Shown: positions 49,965 to 60,910 of the stretch, one piece after another
Layout of the letters: each line of letters starts with the position of its first letter
Numbering within the stretch: the stretch's first letter is position 1
The notes under the pieces: generated by a model
Databases searched by the model: none
The model's input: only the letters and a program-made list of their open reading frames with translations
What the model was told of the DNA's origin: nothing
From: Linepithema humile
Lineage: Eukaryota; Arthropoda; Insecta; Hymenoptera; Formicidae
DNA: 64,000 nt
Reading direction: 5' to 3'
Assembly (NCBI RefSeq): GCF_040581485.1
Contig: NC_090132.1
Coordinates: forward strand, 1,189,001 to 1,253,000
Position numbers and translations under genes: made by a program

Positions 49965-50515
49965 CTGTAAGCGGGTTACTCAGTCGGTCAGACGGGAAGG
50001 CCAATGTCCCAGATGGGAGTTCACGGACGGAGAGAAGACAGAGCGATGCGTTAGGAAGGTGGGAGGTGGTGGAGAAAGACCGGATCGCGCGCGCGAGTAG
50101 GGGAACTAGGAAGAGAAAGGAAATGAGGTTACTATGTCAGGCGTAGTAGGAAAGCGGATCGTAACGGACCGTGGCTACGATTGGTCCCCCACCGAGTTAT
50201 CCCCCACGATACCTTGTACGAATCAAGGTTAGTGTGTCATTACCCTCCACGTGTTTCCCCACCGCGTGGTTCAGCCCAACAGGTACGGCCGCACGGCCGT
50301 GGCCTTCATAGTGGGGATCGGAATAACGGTATCGGTTGTGATTAGTCGAGACGCCTCGAGAGGTGGTACGGTCAATGCGGCTATATATCAGCCGTACGAG
50401 AGGATAGCACCGTTGAGAAGTGACGAACGCTATGCGGGACGTAGGCTATCGACTCATGCTGAGGCATCTTTCTTTCATACACGTTAATATTTATTAAAGT
50501 CCAGACATGCCACAC
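49965..50515. other. GC-rich island, possible solo LTR or promoter
   Basis: A sharply bounded GC-rich block in AT-rich DNA. It starts TGTAAGCGGGTTACTCAGTC, has a TATATAT near 50382 and an ATTAAA-type signal near 50494, then returns to AT-rich sequence after CATGCCACACA. The TG...CA ends, internal TATA and poly-A-like signal resemble a solo LTR, but no target-site duplication or matching partner is visible. A CpG-rich regulatory island is an alternative. Confidence 0.25.
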
Positions 50516-53500
50516 AAGTTTTTCACACGTATATCATATTCAAATCATGTTTTATGTTGCCTTTAATATTTGACGCCTAATATTCTCTACATATAAAAAA
50601 TGTAAATAACAATTAAATTCTTTGCTTGAATGATCGATAATTAGTTTTCCTTATCTACAATTAGTTTTCCTTATCTACAATGAAATTGTACAACATATAT
50701 TTGCCAATAAAGCTGGAAATATTATTGTATATTTTTTTATATCTAATATTAAGCGTTAGAAATATTTTTCTGAGTTCAGCGTCAACAAATTGTGAATTTG
50801 TAAATTTTTTTTATTAATGATTGCTTAAAAATTCTATATATTTTTATATACTTTTCTTCAAATAGTTTTCGTAAAAAATATACTTTCATAAGTATGAAAC
50901 ATATACAATTAGTATAAAATTATATATAAGTTTTTTGAACAATAATATGTAGTCTCCGGAAAAATAAAGTTTTTTTAATGCTTATAGCTCGTTATGAGAT
51001 ATTCTTTAAATAATTTGAGATTTTTTGCAATAACAATCATATATTTTGCTATTATATACCATGTGAAACTGTGCGCTTTCTTATATTGTAGATAAATATC
51101 AATTAATTATGTACAAAAAAAATAGTTCGCAAAAAATATGAATACTAATAAACTATTCGCAAAAATAATAATAATTAAATTTAATTCTTTATTTAAACTA
51201 TTAATGTTTATTCAAATTAACAATTAATTTTCTTTGCAATTAAATATAATTGTATATATATTCATACTATTACTTTCATACTATAATTATCTATCATATT
51301 ATTATTTTACGAACCGTAAAAACCGTTAAAATTATCATAAATATTTTAGGATTTATCAGTGGTAAATCAAATTTGTAATTTAGAAATGTAGTCTAACAGA
51401 GGTATCCACTCCTCATTTTAGGTAAGAATGTAGATCCGGGAAATCTTTTACGGATCTCAACATTTCGATCGCTATCAATAGCGGCAATTGCTTGCGGCAA
51501 TAAATTATTTCATACCTTGACATGATTGGGCCAACAGTGACCGGATTATTCGAAATATAACTTACAGAAAACGGCAACGTAATACGACGACTCAATCACT
51601 GTATTCTTATCTAATCTATCACTGCAGAGAAGAAATTTGTGGTTTAACGTTCACTTGGCTCGCTTGAGAAAAAAAATGCGAAAGTATAAAATAAACGCGT
51701 TGCATTTTAAGTGCATAAAGCGGATGTGCGTTCTCAAATTAATGAGGTCTATGCAATCACTCGGGCAGTACCAAGTATCAGAAGCAGCAATTCCACCTTC
51801 CTTCAGTCCTTGTTTCATGCTTCAACGTACAAATTGTATACGCACTATGTGCATACATTCATATGGAGCATTTCCTCAGCATATAAATTTATCAATTTTC
51901 TAAAAGTAATCGAAAAAATGATTTTTAATTAATTAAAATGATTTGAAATTTATCAGAATTTTAGAGGAAGAATAATAACGCAATATTACAGATTCTGTAC
52001 AAATATACAAGATATCCATACGATCAAAATGATAATTTTCCCGTTAAAGCACTGGAATGTCAATTTTTTTCCGACAAAGAAGCGGCCCAAATTGAAGAGA
52101 TACCAAACTCTCTCTGCTCCTGAAATATGACAATTTATATTCCTGTGCGTATGTGCGTTATAAAGTAAGAAAGAACAATGATCGCTTTCCCAGAAGAAAG
52201 CAAGCCATCCGTAAAAATATCGAAGGTACCGTTTATTAACGGATAATATGGTAAACAACGTTCCGCACGCCTATCAATTTTCAGCTCTTCAAGACGAACA
52301 ATTTCCCTAGGTTATATATATTTTTCTAAATTCCTAACAGTACTATATAACTGACATACCAATAATTTCGATGGGTAGGAACACGATATGCTGCGATAAC
52401 CGTTGGAGAAAAATTATTGACGCGTTATCTTCGCTGATCCAGCGTGAATGTTTTCTGAATTATTGCAAATTGATGGGTAAGTGCGAGCGACTTTCTTAAA
52501 ACAACGACTATCTCGATTTCGACTGAAAATAGGGTAACCAAGGCGTAACTGAACGCACAATAATCTTCATACACATTCATCTGCTGTAACATCATATTCG
52601 CTTGTAAATGTGAATTACTATCTATTATTTTCAGAATTCATTTTATGGAGAAACTCTATACTTTGCTTTTAATTTCATATACCTACTAAAATTATGAATA
52701 TAATGCAAAAGATTCTTTGATATTTGTAGTTTAAGAAAATAAAAATTAGTTACGCACGCGATGAATATTTGACTAATAAATTAATAATTACTTCGTTTTA
52801 TTAATGTATTTAATTGAGGCTTATTAACCCTTTCATTTCGAAATTATTTAACAGCTGCAATCAAATTTTTTTTCATGTTTTTGTGCATATTACATAACAA
52901 ATAAATCTAAAAGAACTAAACATATTCATAGATATGCGAATATATCTGGCAGAATAGTATTTTATTTCATAATTTTAAATATGTAGCCATATGTGGCTAC
53001 AGCGGGAACGAAAGGATTGAATAAAATTAAATAGATATAAATACTATTATTCGTGGGAACATCTCTTTTCCTTTTATTTTTTTCTACTTGCCTATTTGAT
53101 GGTAAATCACGAGATTAAACAGCATTGTTTTTATTGAATGTCCCAAATACAACGTAACATTGCGGTTTCAAACGTTAACGTTGCAAAAAACAGGAAGCAC
53201 GGATTATACGCAGATTACAAATGCTGGCTGTCCTGATTGAGTCTCGATTGAATAAAAAAGACGATAAAATTGGAATGCCAGATTGAGTAAATGTGAATGA
53301 ACACACAAGGTAGAGCTGCATACCGTTTTTTATTCTTACAATTATCGATTTAATTTGCAAAAGATAAATGCAAGACATTTTTCGATATCAATCCGTTCCT
53401 TTCGCCGATATTTACGACCGCGAAGCCGACGCCTCAATCTCACTCGATCTGTCGCGTACGATTTCACGATAACAAGAACAGTATGACGTGCTCGAGATAG

Positions 53501-54799
53501 CACGATTATTAACGAAAGGAAGGCACCGAGCGAAAAGGAAGCAACAAATTGTGAAATGGATGCCTGGGGAAGAAGGCTAGTCCGTTCTAAGTCGGCACAC
53601 CTGCCGCACAGGCATGCAAGCGCGACTGTATCTCGAGATGTGCAGCGCGCCGCCACCGCGTGTGCATACGTATACGCGTACGGTGCGATAAGATCCCAGT
53701 CGAGTTGCTCGTGAAAATCGACTGCGTACTTTCACATCGGCAGATCCGTCTGAAGCGCCGTTGCTCGAGCGTGGCGCGCGAAAATCGGATCTCCTACGAG
53801 CTAGCTAAACTGGGCTGATTTAAAGTAGGACTCCCGTCTCGTTTCGCTTTGCCTGCAATAACAATTTCTATGGTATACCCATCGATGAGCTTTTCAATTG
53901 GCGATTTTTATTCACCTTCAGTTCGCGAATTGCGCATAATTTGTCTCGTCGTCCTTTTGGTTTCGTTTCTGTGAAATCGAAAGTGATCTCGTGCCGGGCG
54001 ATCGGACGCTGACGATATAAGCGGCCGTTGTTGAGCAATTAATAAGTGTTTCAAATGATTGATCCAATTGATTATATAAATCCCTTTGTCATAATGTTGT
54101 CACTAATTACGTGTTAACTCCTGTTTCACTTTGCAAATATATATAAAACAGCATTCGTTTTTTTGCAGAAACGATTTCTACATACAGCCGGATTTAAGAA
54201 ATATAGATCAGTAACTAGATTTACTTTTACAAATTTTCCGATGTACAAATTGAATTATGAGAAACAAATATATTTAATTGTGTAAAACTTTGGTGCACAG
54301 ATTTATAATTTTTATAAATCATCTCATAAATTTATGTACAATGTAAATTTTCGAAATAATTTGTATTTGTAAAAATACAAATAACGTGAAGAATTTCTTT
54401 GTAAATTATAATCAATGAGATAAATAATGGCGCGTGCCAGTGAAAAATAATAAAATTGTTAATGAATGAGTGTATTAATCGAATGTTGTTTTGGTCAATT
54501 GCATATGTATTATTCGTAACTGCTGTTGACACGATTAAATTGCGTCTAGCCTTCGCTCTCATTCATCATCCCGTACCCGTTCATTGTTTTTCTTTTTTCC
54601 ATAAATTTGACTCAGATTCGAATTCTCCGCTCTATTTGACGCTCCCTCTCGCCACTACTGCGGACGGCTGCGAGAGGCCTTGCCTCCTCTTCAACGTCCG
54701 CAAAGAAGAGAGTTCCGTCGCCGGTGTTCTCGTCTACGGAGAATGTATGAAATGACCGAAAGGCAAAAAGGAAAAAGGACTCTACCCGGTGACTCGCTC
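50516..54799. other. J-K spacer
   Basis: About 4.3 kb. There is a perfect 20-bp tandem duplication (TTAGTTTTCCTTATCTACAA) at 50641-50680. The DNA is AT-rich to 53350, then a CpG-rich stretch at 53390-53830, then AT-rich again until the gene K promoter. No gene recognised. Confidence 0.5.
50641..50680. repeat. 20-bp tandem duplication
   Basis: TTAGTTTTCCTTATCTACAA occurs twice in a row without mismatch. Confidence 0.95.
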
Positions 54800-54836
54800 T
54801 ATATATACTGCAAGTATCCGAGGCTAGGCCCAGTGC
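54800..54836 (+). promoter_or_regulatory. TATA/Inr core promoter of gene K
   Basis: TATATATA at 54800-54807 and CCAGTG with A at 54832, 32 nt apart. The 5'UTR is about 156 nt. Confidence 0.65.
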
Positions 54837-54987
54837 ACGATACGCGTCTCGTCCGTCAGCTTCAAGGTCCTTCGTCTTCGAGGATATCGTCGCGCTGCTG
54901 GCGATTCGTAGACCCGGGACGAAAAAAAAAATAACCCGCACGAATCCTTCTTTCTTCGATCGGATTTCGAGAGAAAAGGAATTCGCG

Positions 54988-56037
54988 ATGAAAGGAATTA
55001 CGCACGTCGTCCAATTGTCACGTTGTCATCTCCTTCTTCTGGTACTGGTTCTCTCGGGATGCGCCAGTGCGGAGATCGAGAGACGTGCCTCGAGGCAAAT
55101 AGTCGAAGAAACGCCGGAAAATCTGGCATCCAATTTAAACAAAGATTGCGGGAAGTCATACAGTGCCACGTGCCTCAAGCTGGACGTGGTGTCCTTCTTG
55201 GATAAATTATCGGAACAGCAGGATATAGGTATCCTGCCGGGTGTATCTGTCGTCAAGGAGAACAGCTCCACCGATGTCCCGACGTCGGAAGTAGTCGCCA
55301 ATCTGGCGAGAGACTTTCCAGATGTCGAAAAGAGGCTGGATGCCTACTTGGTTCACAAGGTTGGCAGTTACCTTAACAGCCACTCGATCTCCATCAAGCT
55401 TTTCGATCCGAAGACCTTCGAAGCTGCCAGAAGCTTCAATGAAGATGCACTCGCGCAACTCGGCTTGGGTGGCAGCCAAAATGTTGAAACAGGTTAGAAA
55501 ATTTCATTTACTTATGAATGAGTGCCGATGCATAATAAAAATTATATAATCAAACAATTCGCAAGACAATTTATTTGACTGAATCGGATCTGCATACTTT
55601 TTTCCATTTTATTATTCATGTGTTTCAAAATATTAATCACTTCTTTACATTCGAACACAGGACGTAAGAAGGACAAGGGTAACGGCGCCCTGATGGCCGG
55701 TCTGTTGATGATGAAGGGAACCCTCGGCGCGGTTGGTTTCGGCGCCTTGGCGCTCCTCGCGGGAAAAGCCCTGATGACCGGCCTTATGGCGCTCATGCTA
55801 TCAGCCATCATCGGGCTCAAGTCTTTGGCAAGCCACGGCGAAAAGAAGACCACGTACGAAATTGTTAGCAAGCCTGTGTACTCCAGTTCGCACACGCACA
55901 GCTCGGAGGAGCATCATGGACACGGATACGGGCACTCCGGATATGGCAGATCCCTCGATTCCGTTCACGACTCCTTGCAACAGGGCGTGCTCAAGTACGG
56001 CAACGCGCGCGATCGCAGATCAATCTTGCAAAATTAA
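54988..56037 (+). CDS. Osiris family protein, gene K (DUF1676)
   Basis: Exons 54988-55492 and 55661-56037, joined in phase 1 (ACA G^GA CGT), give 293 aa. The signal peptide covers about residues 1-28 (HLLLLVLVLSGCASA). A CX7C pair (CGKSYSATC) is followed by LKLDVVSFLDKLSEQQDI and GVSVVKENSS, a textbook DUF1676 order, then a helical ANLARDFPDVEKRLDAYL stretch. Exon 2 starts GRKKDKGNG, with hydrophobic segment (about 181-222) LGAVGFGALALLAGKALMTG and LMALMLSAIIGLKSLAS. The tail has TYEIVSKPVY and a His-rich HTHSSEEHHGHGYGHSGYGR, then an amphipathic end. GC-rich and strongly family-like. Poly-A signal at 56472. Confidence 0.95.
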
Positions 56038-56471
56038 TCTCCGATTCATCAATCAATCCCGACGAGGCGTCTGCGCGCACTCGTCGATACACAACAAAAA
56101 AGCACATTAGCACATCTCTACCTCACCGAATTTCCTTTCTGTCTTTCCTTTCATCCTCACGCACTGTCGCTCCTGTTTCATCTGTCTCTTTACTTCTATT
56201 CATCTCGCTGTGCTCCTCCATCTCTTATCCTTCGCCATCGTAATATTTCTCGCTCGTCTCTCCAAGATCTCGTCTAATCTCATTTCATCTTGGTTCAAAC
56301 GTTATCACCTTTATTATCATCTATAGTCACGTAGGTATTTATTGCGGTCGCATCTCAACTGGTTCGACTATCGTGGAAGCGTACCATCGCCGTGCACGCA
56401 AATTGCCCAAAATCATGTACATGATTTTTTTTTTTTGAATATTTATTATTTTGTTATTGTAAAGTTGTAAT

Positions 56472-56477
56472 AATAAA
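56472..56477 (+). terminator. Poly-A signal of gene K
   Basis: AATAAA about 435 nt after the stop; the 3'UTR upstream is C/T-rich. Confidence 0.55.
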
Positions 56478-58568
56478 GAATATTTGTAAAGATATACTGT
56501 TGTATATTACTGCAATAATTTGCGGCGGTTAAGAATCATATAGTAAAAAACGCAAAGTGCCAAGTACGTGCCAAGCAGTTTTTCCACAATAACGTCAGTA
56601 AATAAGTAAGTAAATAAGAACGTTTATTGTAATGTTTAGCGATAACTATCAGGGATTTGTTAGTTCAAATGAGGAAATTGAACTCTTCTAACTGCTAGTC
56701 GTAAATGCATCGTGTGCAACCGTATCACGCGCTGAAAAGTCTGCACATACTTTCTGTTACGGCAATTTAATCTTCACGGTTAAACGTAGATATCTCTGAA
56801 GGTGAATGTACGCACCAATTAAAAAGTAATAAGACCGGCACCTCCACTATGATAGACGTTCAAGTTAACATTTTTGCATCAAATCATGGAGTGTTGCTAT
56901 TCTCAAGGTGCATGCAGTTGCAATCGTGTTACACATCTATGTAGATATACATAAAACACTTACAAAAAACGTATTTTCTTACATTTTGCTACAATTTTTT
57001 GGACTAAAAGTTGCTCGACTTTGAAATTAAATCTATATTTTTTTTTTTTTTACGTTAATGCTACTGCCAGTAAACATTTTCACAAAATGTAGGGCTGGTT
57101 TTAAAATGGGAAAAATGTTATAGTTTTTAAAATTTATCACAAATTTTGTGAAAAAAATTTTTTTACCAAGCTACAAAGTGTTGAAAGTACGTAATTTTTA
57201 AAACAAAACAATGGGCGGTATTCATAGTCCGCTCTTATTCCAAGATTATCGTAAGTACTGTCTTAAGATACTAATATGGCTTTCTGATTGGTTCATAGCA
57301 TCTTAAAACAATCTTAAATATAAGAACGGACTATGAATACCGCCCAAAGTGTTCTTCTTTTCGAGCTCTGGAGCGTAAAATTAAAAAGTTTTTAAAAACG
57401 ACTAAAAGTATGTAAAAGTACAAACTTCAAGATTTAAAATACTTTCACAATTTTTTATCTACGATTAATCGCCGAGTTTCAGTAGTTTGAAAATTGCTCA
57501 AGTTTGAGCATTTGAAAAATATTCCTTATTTTTTGGAGTAGTATTTAGAGTTGTATTTAAATAAGGCGCAATATACTTGCGCATAATCAAACTAATTTAG
57601 AAGAAAAAATGTAATCAAAATGAAGAAAAGATATTTAATGGAAAAAAACTTGTCGATGCTACACCAAAGTATTCATTTTATAAAAAGATCTTATTATATC
57701 ATAGTCTTGTTATAGTAGTTTTCTGATTATTGTAATATTGTGATTATCGTAGTTTTATTATATTATAGTTTTGTGGTCTTATTTGTTGGTACAAATCTAA
57801 TATATTTTTACGTTATATAGTTATATTGTATATAAAAAGTAAATATTTTGTAATTTTACATTACATTGCATAAAACGATGAGTTTTTAAATTAATAAATA
57901 GAAACGTTTATGATACCAAAATCTTATTTTAAACATGTGTGTAATATTTTGGGCTAATATATATAATAATTCAATGTTTAATTTAATAGAAATATTAACA
58001 ATTTTTTTTATTGTAGGGTAAACTATTTTCTAATACTAATTGTAAGTATTTCTCTAAATTTGAGTTAAGTAAGATATAAATCATAATAGAATATTTTGTA
58101 CTGCATGACAAAAAATAATAATCTTATATTTCATAAGAAAATATCAAAAAATCACTAAATAGAAAATGTAGGAATAACAATAAGCAGAATTTTAATTAAA
58201 CCTTTCCATTAATTACTTGTGTAATATATGTCAATAGATAATTATTAAACACTCGCGTTTTAGTATCTGATTATCCTTGTCGTTCTTTTCAATTTAAGTC
58301 TGCAATTAATTTGTAAGTAGCACAAATTGCCTCATCCTTCAAATTTTCTTATAATCGTGCCAGTGTATTACAAGCAGCTCATAATGCTGTATCCGGAAGC
58401 GTTTTCCCAAACTAATGCACGTGCTATCCAGTTGTGGCTACAACTCGATGAATGATTCAATAAGTCGCCTTTTCAAGCTTGTTATTACGAAACTACTTGT
58501 CTCACGGCGGATAATGACAATCGTGACAAAGCGTCGAGAAGATACCGCGAATGACATAAATCTTGTTG
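56478..58568. other. K-L spacer
   Basis: About 2.1 kb of AT-rich DNA containing the 133-bp MITE at 57213-57345. No gene recognised. Confidence 0.5.
57213..57345. mobile_element. 133-bp MITE with 25-bp terminal inverted repeats
   Basis: Starts GGGCGGTATTCATAGTCCG and ends CGGACTATGAATACCGCCC, a perfect inverted repeat extended by TCTTAT / ATAAGA with one extra base. The short size, lack of coding capacity and GGG...CCC ends are typical of a non-autonomous DNA transposon. A target-site duplication was not resolved. Confidence 0.9.
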
Positions 58569-58603
58569 TATATAAACGATTGCGATGACCCGAAGATCAG
58601 TCA
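58569..58603 (+). promoter_or_regulatory. TATA/Inr core promoter of gene L
   Basis: TATATAAA at 58569-58576 and TCAGTC with A at 58599, exactly 30 nt apart. CAGT repeats immediately after (TCAGTCAGTGTCAGTC). Confidence 0.75.
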
Positions 58604-58613
58604 GTGTCAGTCG

Positions 58614-60785
58614 ATGATCTTTCCAAGGTTATCTCTACCGTCGTCGGTACCAGCGTCAATTTCTTCCTGTGCAAAAGTGCGTGAACTTATGTTCGTCCTC
58701 CTTCTGTTGATCACGTGTGTGATCCACGCGAATGCATACGAGAAGAATGGAATCCGAAACGTCAAGAACTACATTCTTGACACGGGGTTGCGCAAGGTGC
58801 CAGTCGAACGTCAAATATTCAACTTCAAAAGAAATGGCATCAAGATCGACGTAAAGGTGGTTCCATCAGCTAAAGACGATTCGATAAAGATCAAAGAGGA
58901 AGACTATTTCCCGGAGTTTCCCGTAAAAGACATAGGCAAATGCATCTTAGAATTTTCACTTGGCTGCATCAAGAAACGTTTTGTCCGTTTCTTGGAGACG
59001 GTAGGCCATCTCGACGAAATCACTTTGCTCGGGCAAGACATAAAGCTGGTGAAGAACAAGGTAACACATAGATCCGATGGCCGAGCTATGAATGATACGG
59101 ACGTCAATATCGAGCAAACCATAGATGATTTCTTCGATTCGTTCACTCTGCGTATCACGCTGCCCAGATGGGACAGTAAGCGAACGAAGAATCAGATCGA
59201 CGTAATGATGGAAGATACAGCGGTAGCGGAAGGTTGGTTTAGAAAATATCAGAACAAATATAAACGTAACACAAACGTTAAGAGAATTTTGAAAAACATC
59301 TTTAAAAAGATTTATAAATGTTCTAAATATTCCAAAATTTTTTAAAAATTTGTAGAACTTTGTCGCATATAGGAAATTATTTTTTCCCGCGTTGCTAAAT
59401 CTCTGCGTTGAATGCAATTTGTTACAGGACGAGGAAAGAAAGGAGGCGGAGGCGGAGGTAAAGGCGGCGGTAAATGCAAGATGATGATGATGGGCATGGT
59501 AATGATGGTGAAGATGAAGCTGATGGGTAATGTTATAATTATTTTAACCTACTGCTTTGCGCGAGTACATTTCCGTTATTGAGATTTTATCTTCATTTTG
59601 TAAAAATTTTATACCATCAAACTGTTTTACTAAGATAATACTTAATCGAACATCCCGTACAATAGGATTGGCGGCGATGAAAGGTATGATGATGGGAGGC
59701 ATGTCTCTAATGCTTACCATGATGATGCTGTCTGGAAAGTTTGGAAAGGGCGGAGGCGGCGGTGGCGGCCCTTGGCAAGGCGGAGGAGGAGGTGGAGGAG
59801 GAGGAGGTAAGACTACTTCTTATTTTCTATTTGTTGTATCTAATGTTTTTTTTTTTGCTGGGGTCTTGATGAAATTAATCTTTCGATCCTCATACTAATC
59901 TTTGTCGTTTGACACAAAACACATTTTACTGCCTACAATAACGTAGAAAATTAATATAAAGGCCTATTTTTCCACTATTTCTGTGATAACAAAACTGAGT
60001 AATACTTTCTTAAAGCATTTAGCATTTAACAAGTTACTTCTATCACCTCGTGACACTTTCCAGGACAACTCAAAGAGATCGTACTTCTTACAAAATCTTC
60101 GGGCGGTGGAGGTGGATGTAGCGGTGGCGGTTGTGGCGGTAGTCCGCCTAGCGATAGTTATGGTGCACCTCCACCAAGTAGTTATGGTGCCCCTTCAGGA
60201 GGAGGCGGCGGCTACAGCGGCGGCGGAGGCGGCGGTGGATGGGGTCGCAGCTTCAACAAACGACCGATGATGCTGTCCAACGACAATATAATCAAGACGG
60301 AGACCGCGGACGAATCTAATCACACTCCAATGATAGGGGAAGCCGTCTCGAATATGGAGAGTGTTGATTATCCGGATTATGAGGACTATCAAGAACCATC
60401 GCCAATTGCGAATCCGAACTCCGTGACTTCCAATTGGAACGCGACAAATTATATCGCCTTCCATGAATACAAAGGCGCCGATGTAAGTTTGATGAAAAAC
60501 AATTCAAAAGTAGAATCAACGGTAAGCGCAAAGGGTAGGACTCTCTTCAATCAAAGTCCATCTACTACTGTTGTCAATGCGATTGAGAAAAATGTCAATT
60601 CATTGACAAGTATGAGTCAACCTGATATTATTCACGAGACTAATGCGGCATATATGGATGAATGGCAGGCTACAGCGGAGAAAACAAGTTCGAACGATGC
60701 TTCGTCATCAAATTCGAATGCGAGAATTGAATTGCACGAAATCGATCCGCGCTCTAGAGAGGTGCCTTTATTACGTGGAATTTAA
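58614..60785 (+). CDS. Met/Gly-rich Osiris family protein, gene L
   Basis: Four exons: 58614-59232, 59428-59526, 59666-59806 and 60064-60785, all introns phase 1, giving 526 aa, about twice the family's usual length. The signal peptide is MFVLLLLITCVIHANA; translation may start at 58614 (15 nt after the inferred start site) or at 58689. A CX7C pair (CILEFSLGC) is followed by IKKRFVRFLETVGHLDEI and a LLGQDIKLVKN strand, matching the DUF1676 order. Exon 2 opens GRGKKGGGGGGKGGGK and a Met-rich run. Exon 3 continues AAMKGMMMGGMSLMLTMMML and poly-Gly. So Met/Gly replaces the Leu/Ala hydrophobic segment. Exon 4 adds Gly/Ser/Tyr/Pro repeats (SSYGAP), GWGRSFNKR, then an acidic, Asn/Ser-rich tail of about 175 aa. 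Poly-A signal at 60822. Confidence 0.88.
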
Positions 60786-60821
60786 ACTGTTAATTATATC
60801 ACATACTTATATATATTTTTA

Positions 60822-60827
60822 AATAAA
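60822..60827 (+). terminator. Poly-A signal of gene L
   Basis: AATAAA 37 nt after the stop codon. Confidence 0.6.
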
Positions 60828-60910
60828 AAATACTGCAATTTTTGCGCAAAAGAATTTCTTTTATCAATATAACATTCCTAGTATGCCCTAAAAACATTTT
60901 AAATAAAAAG

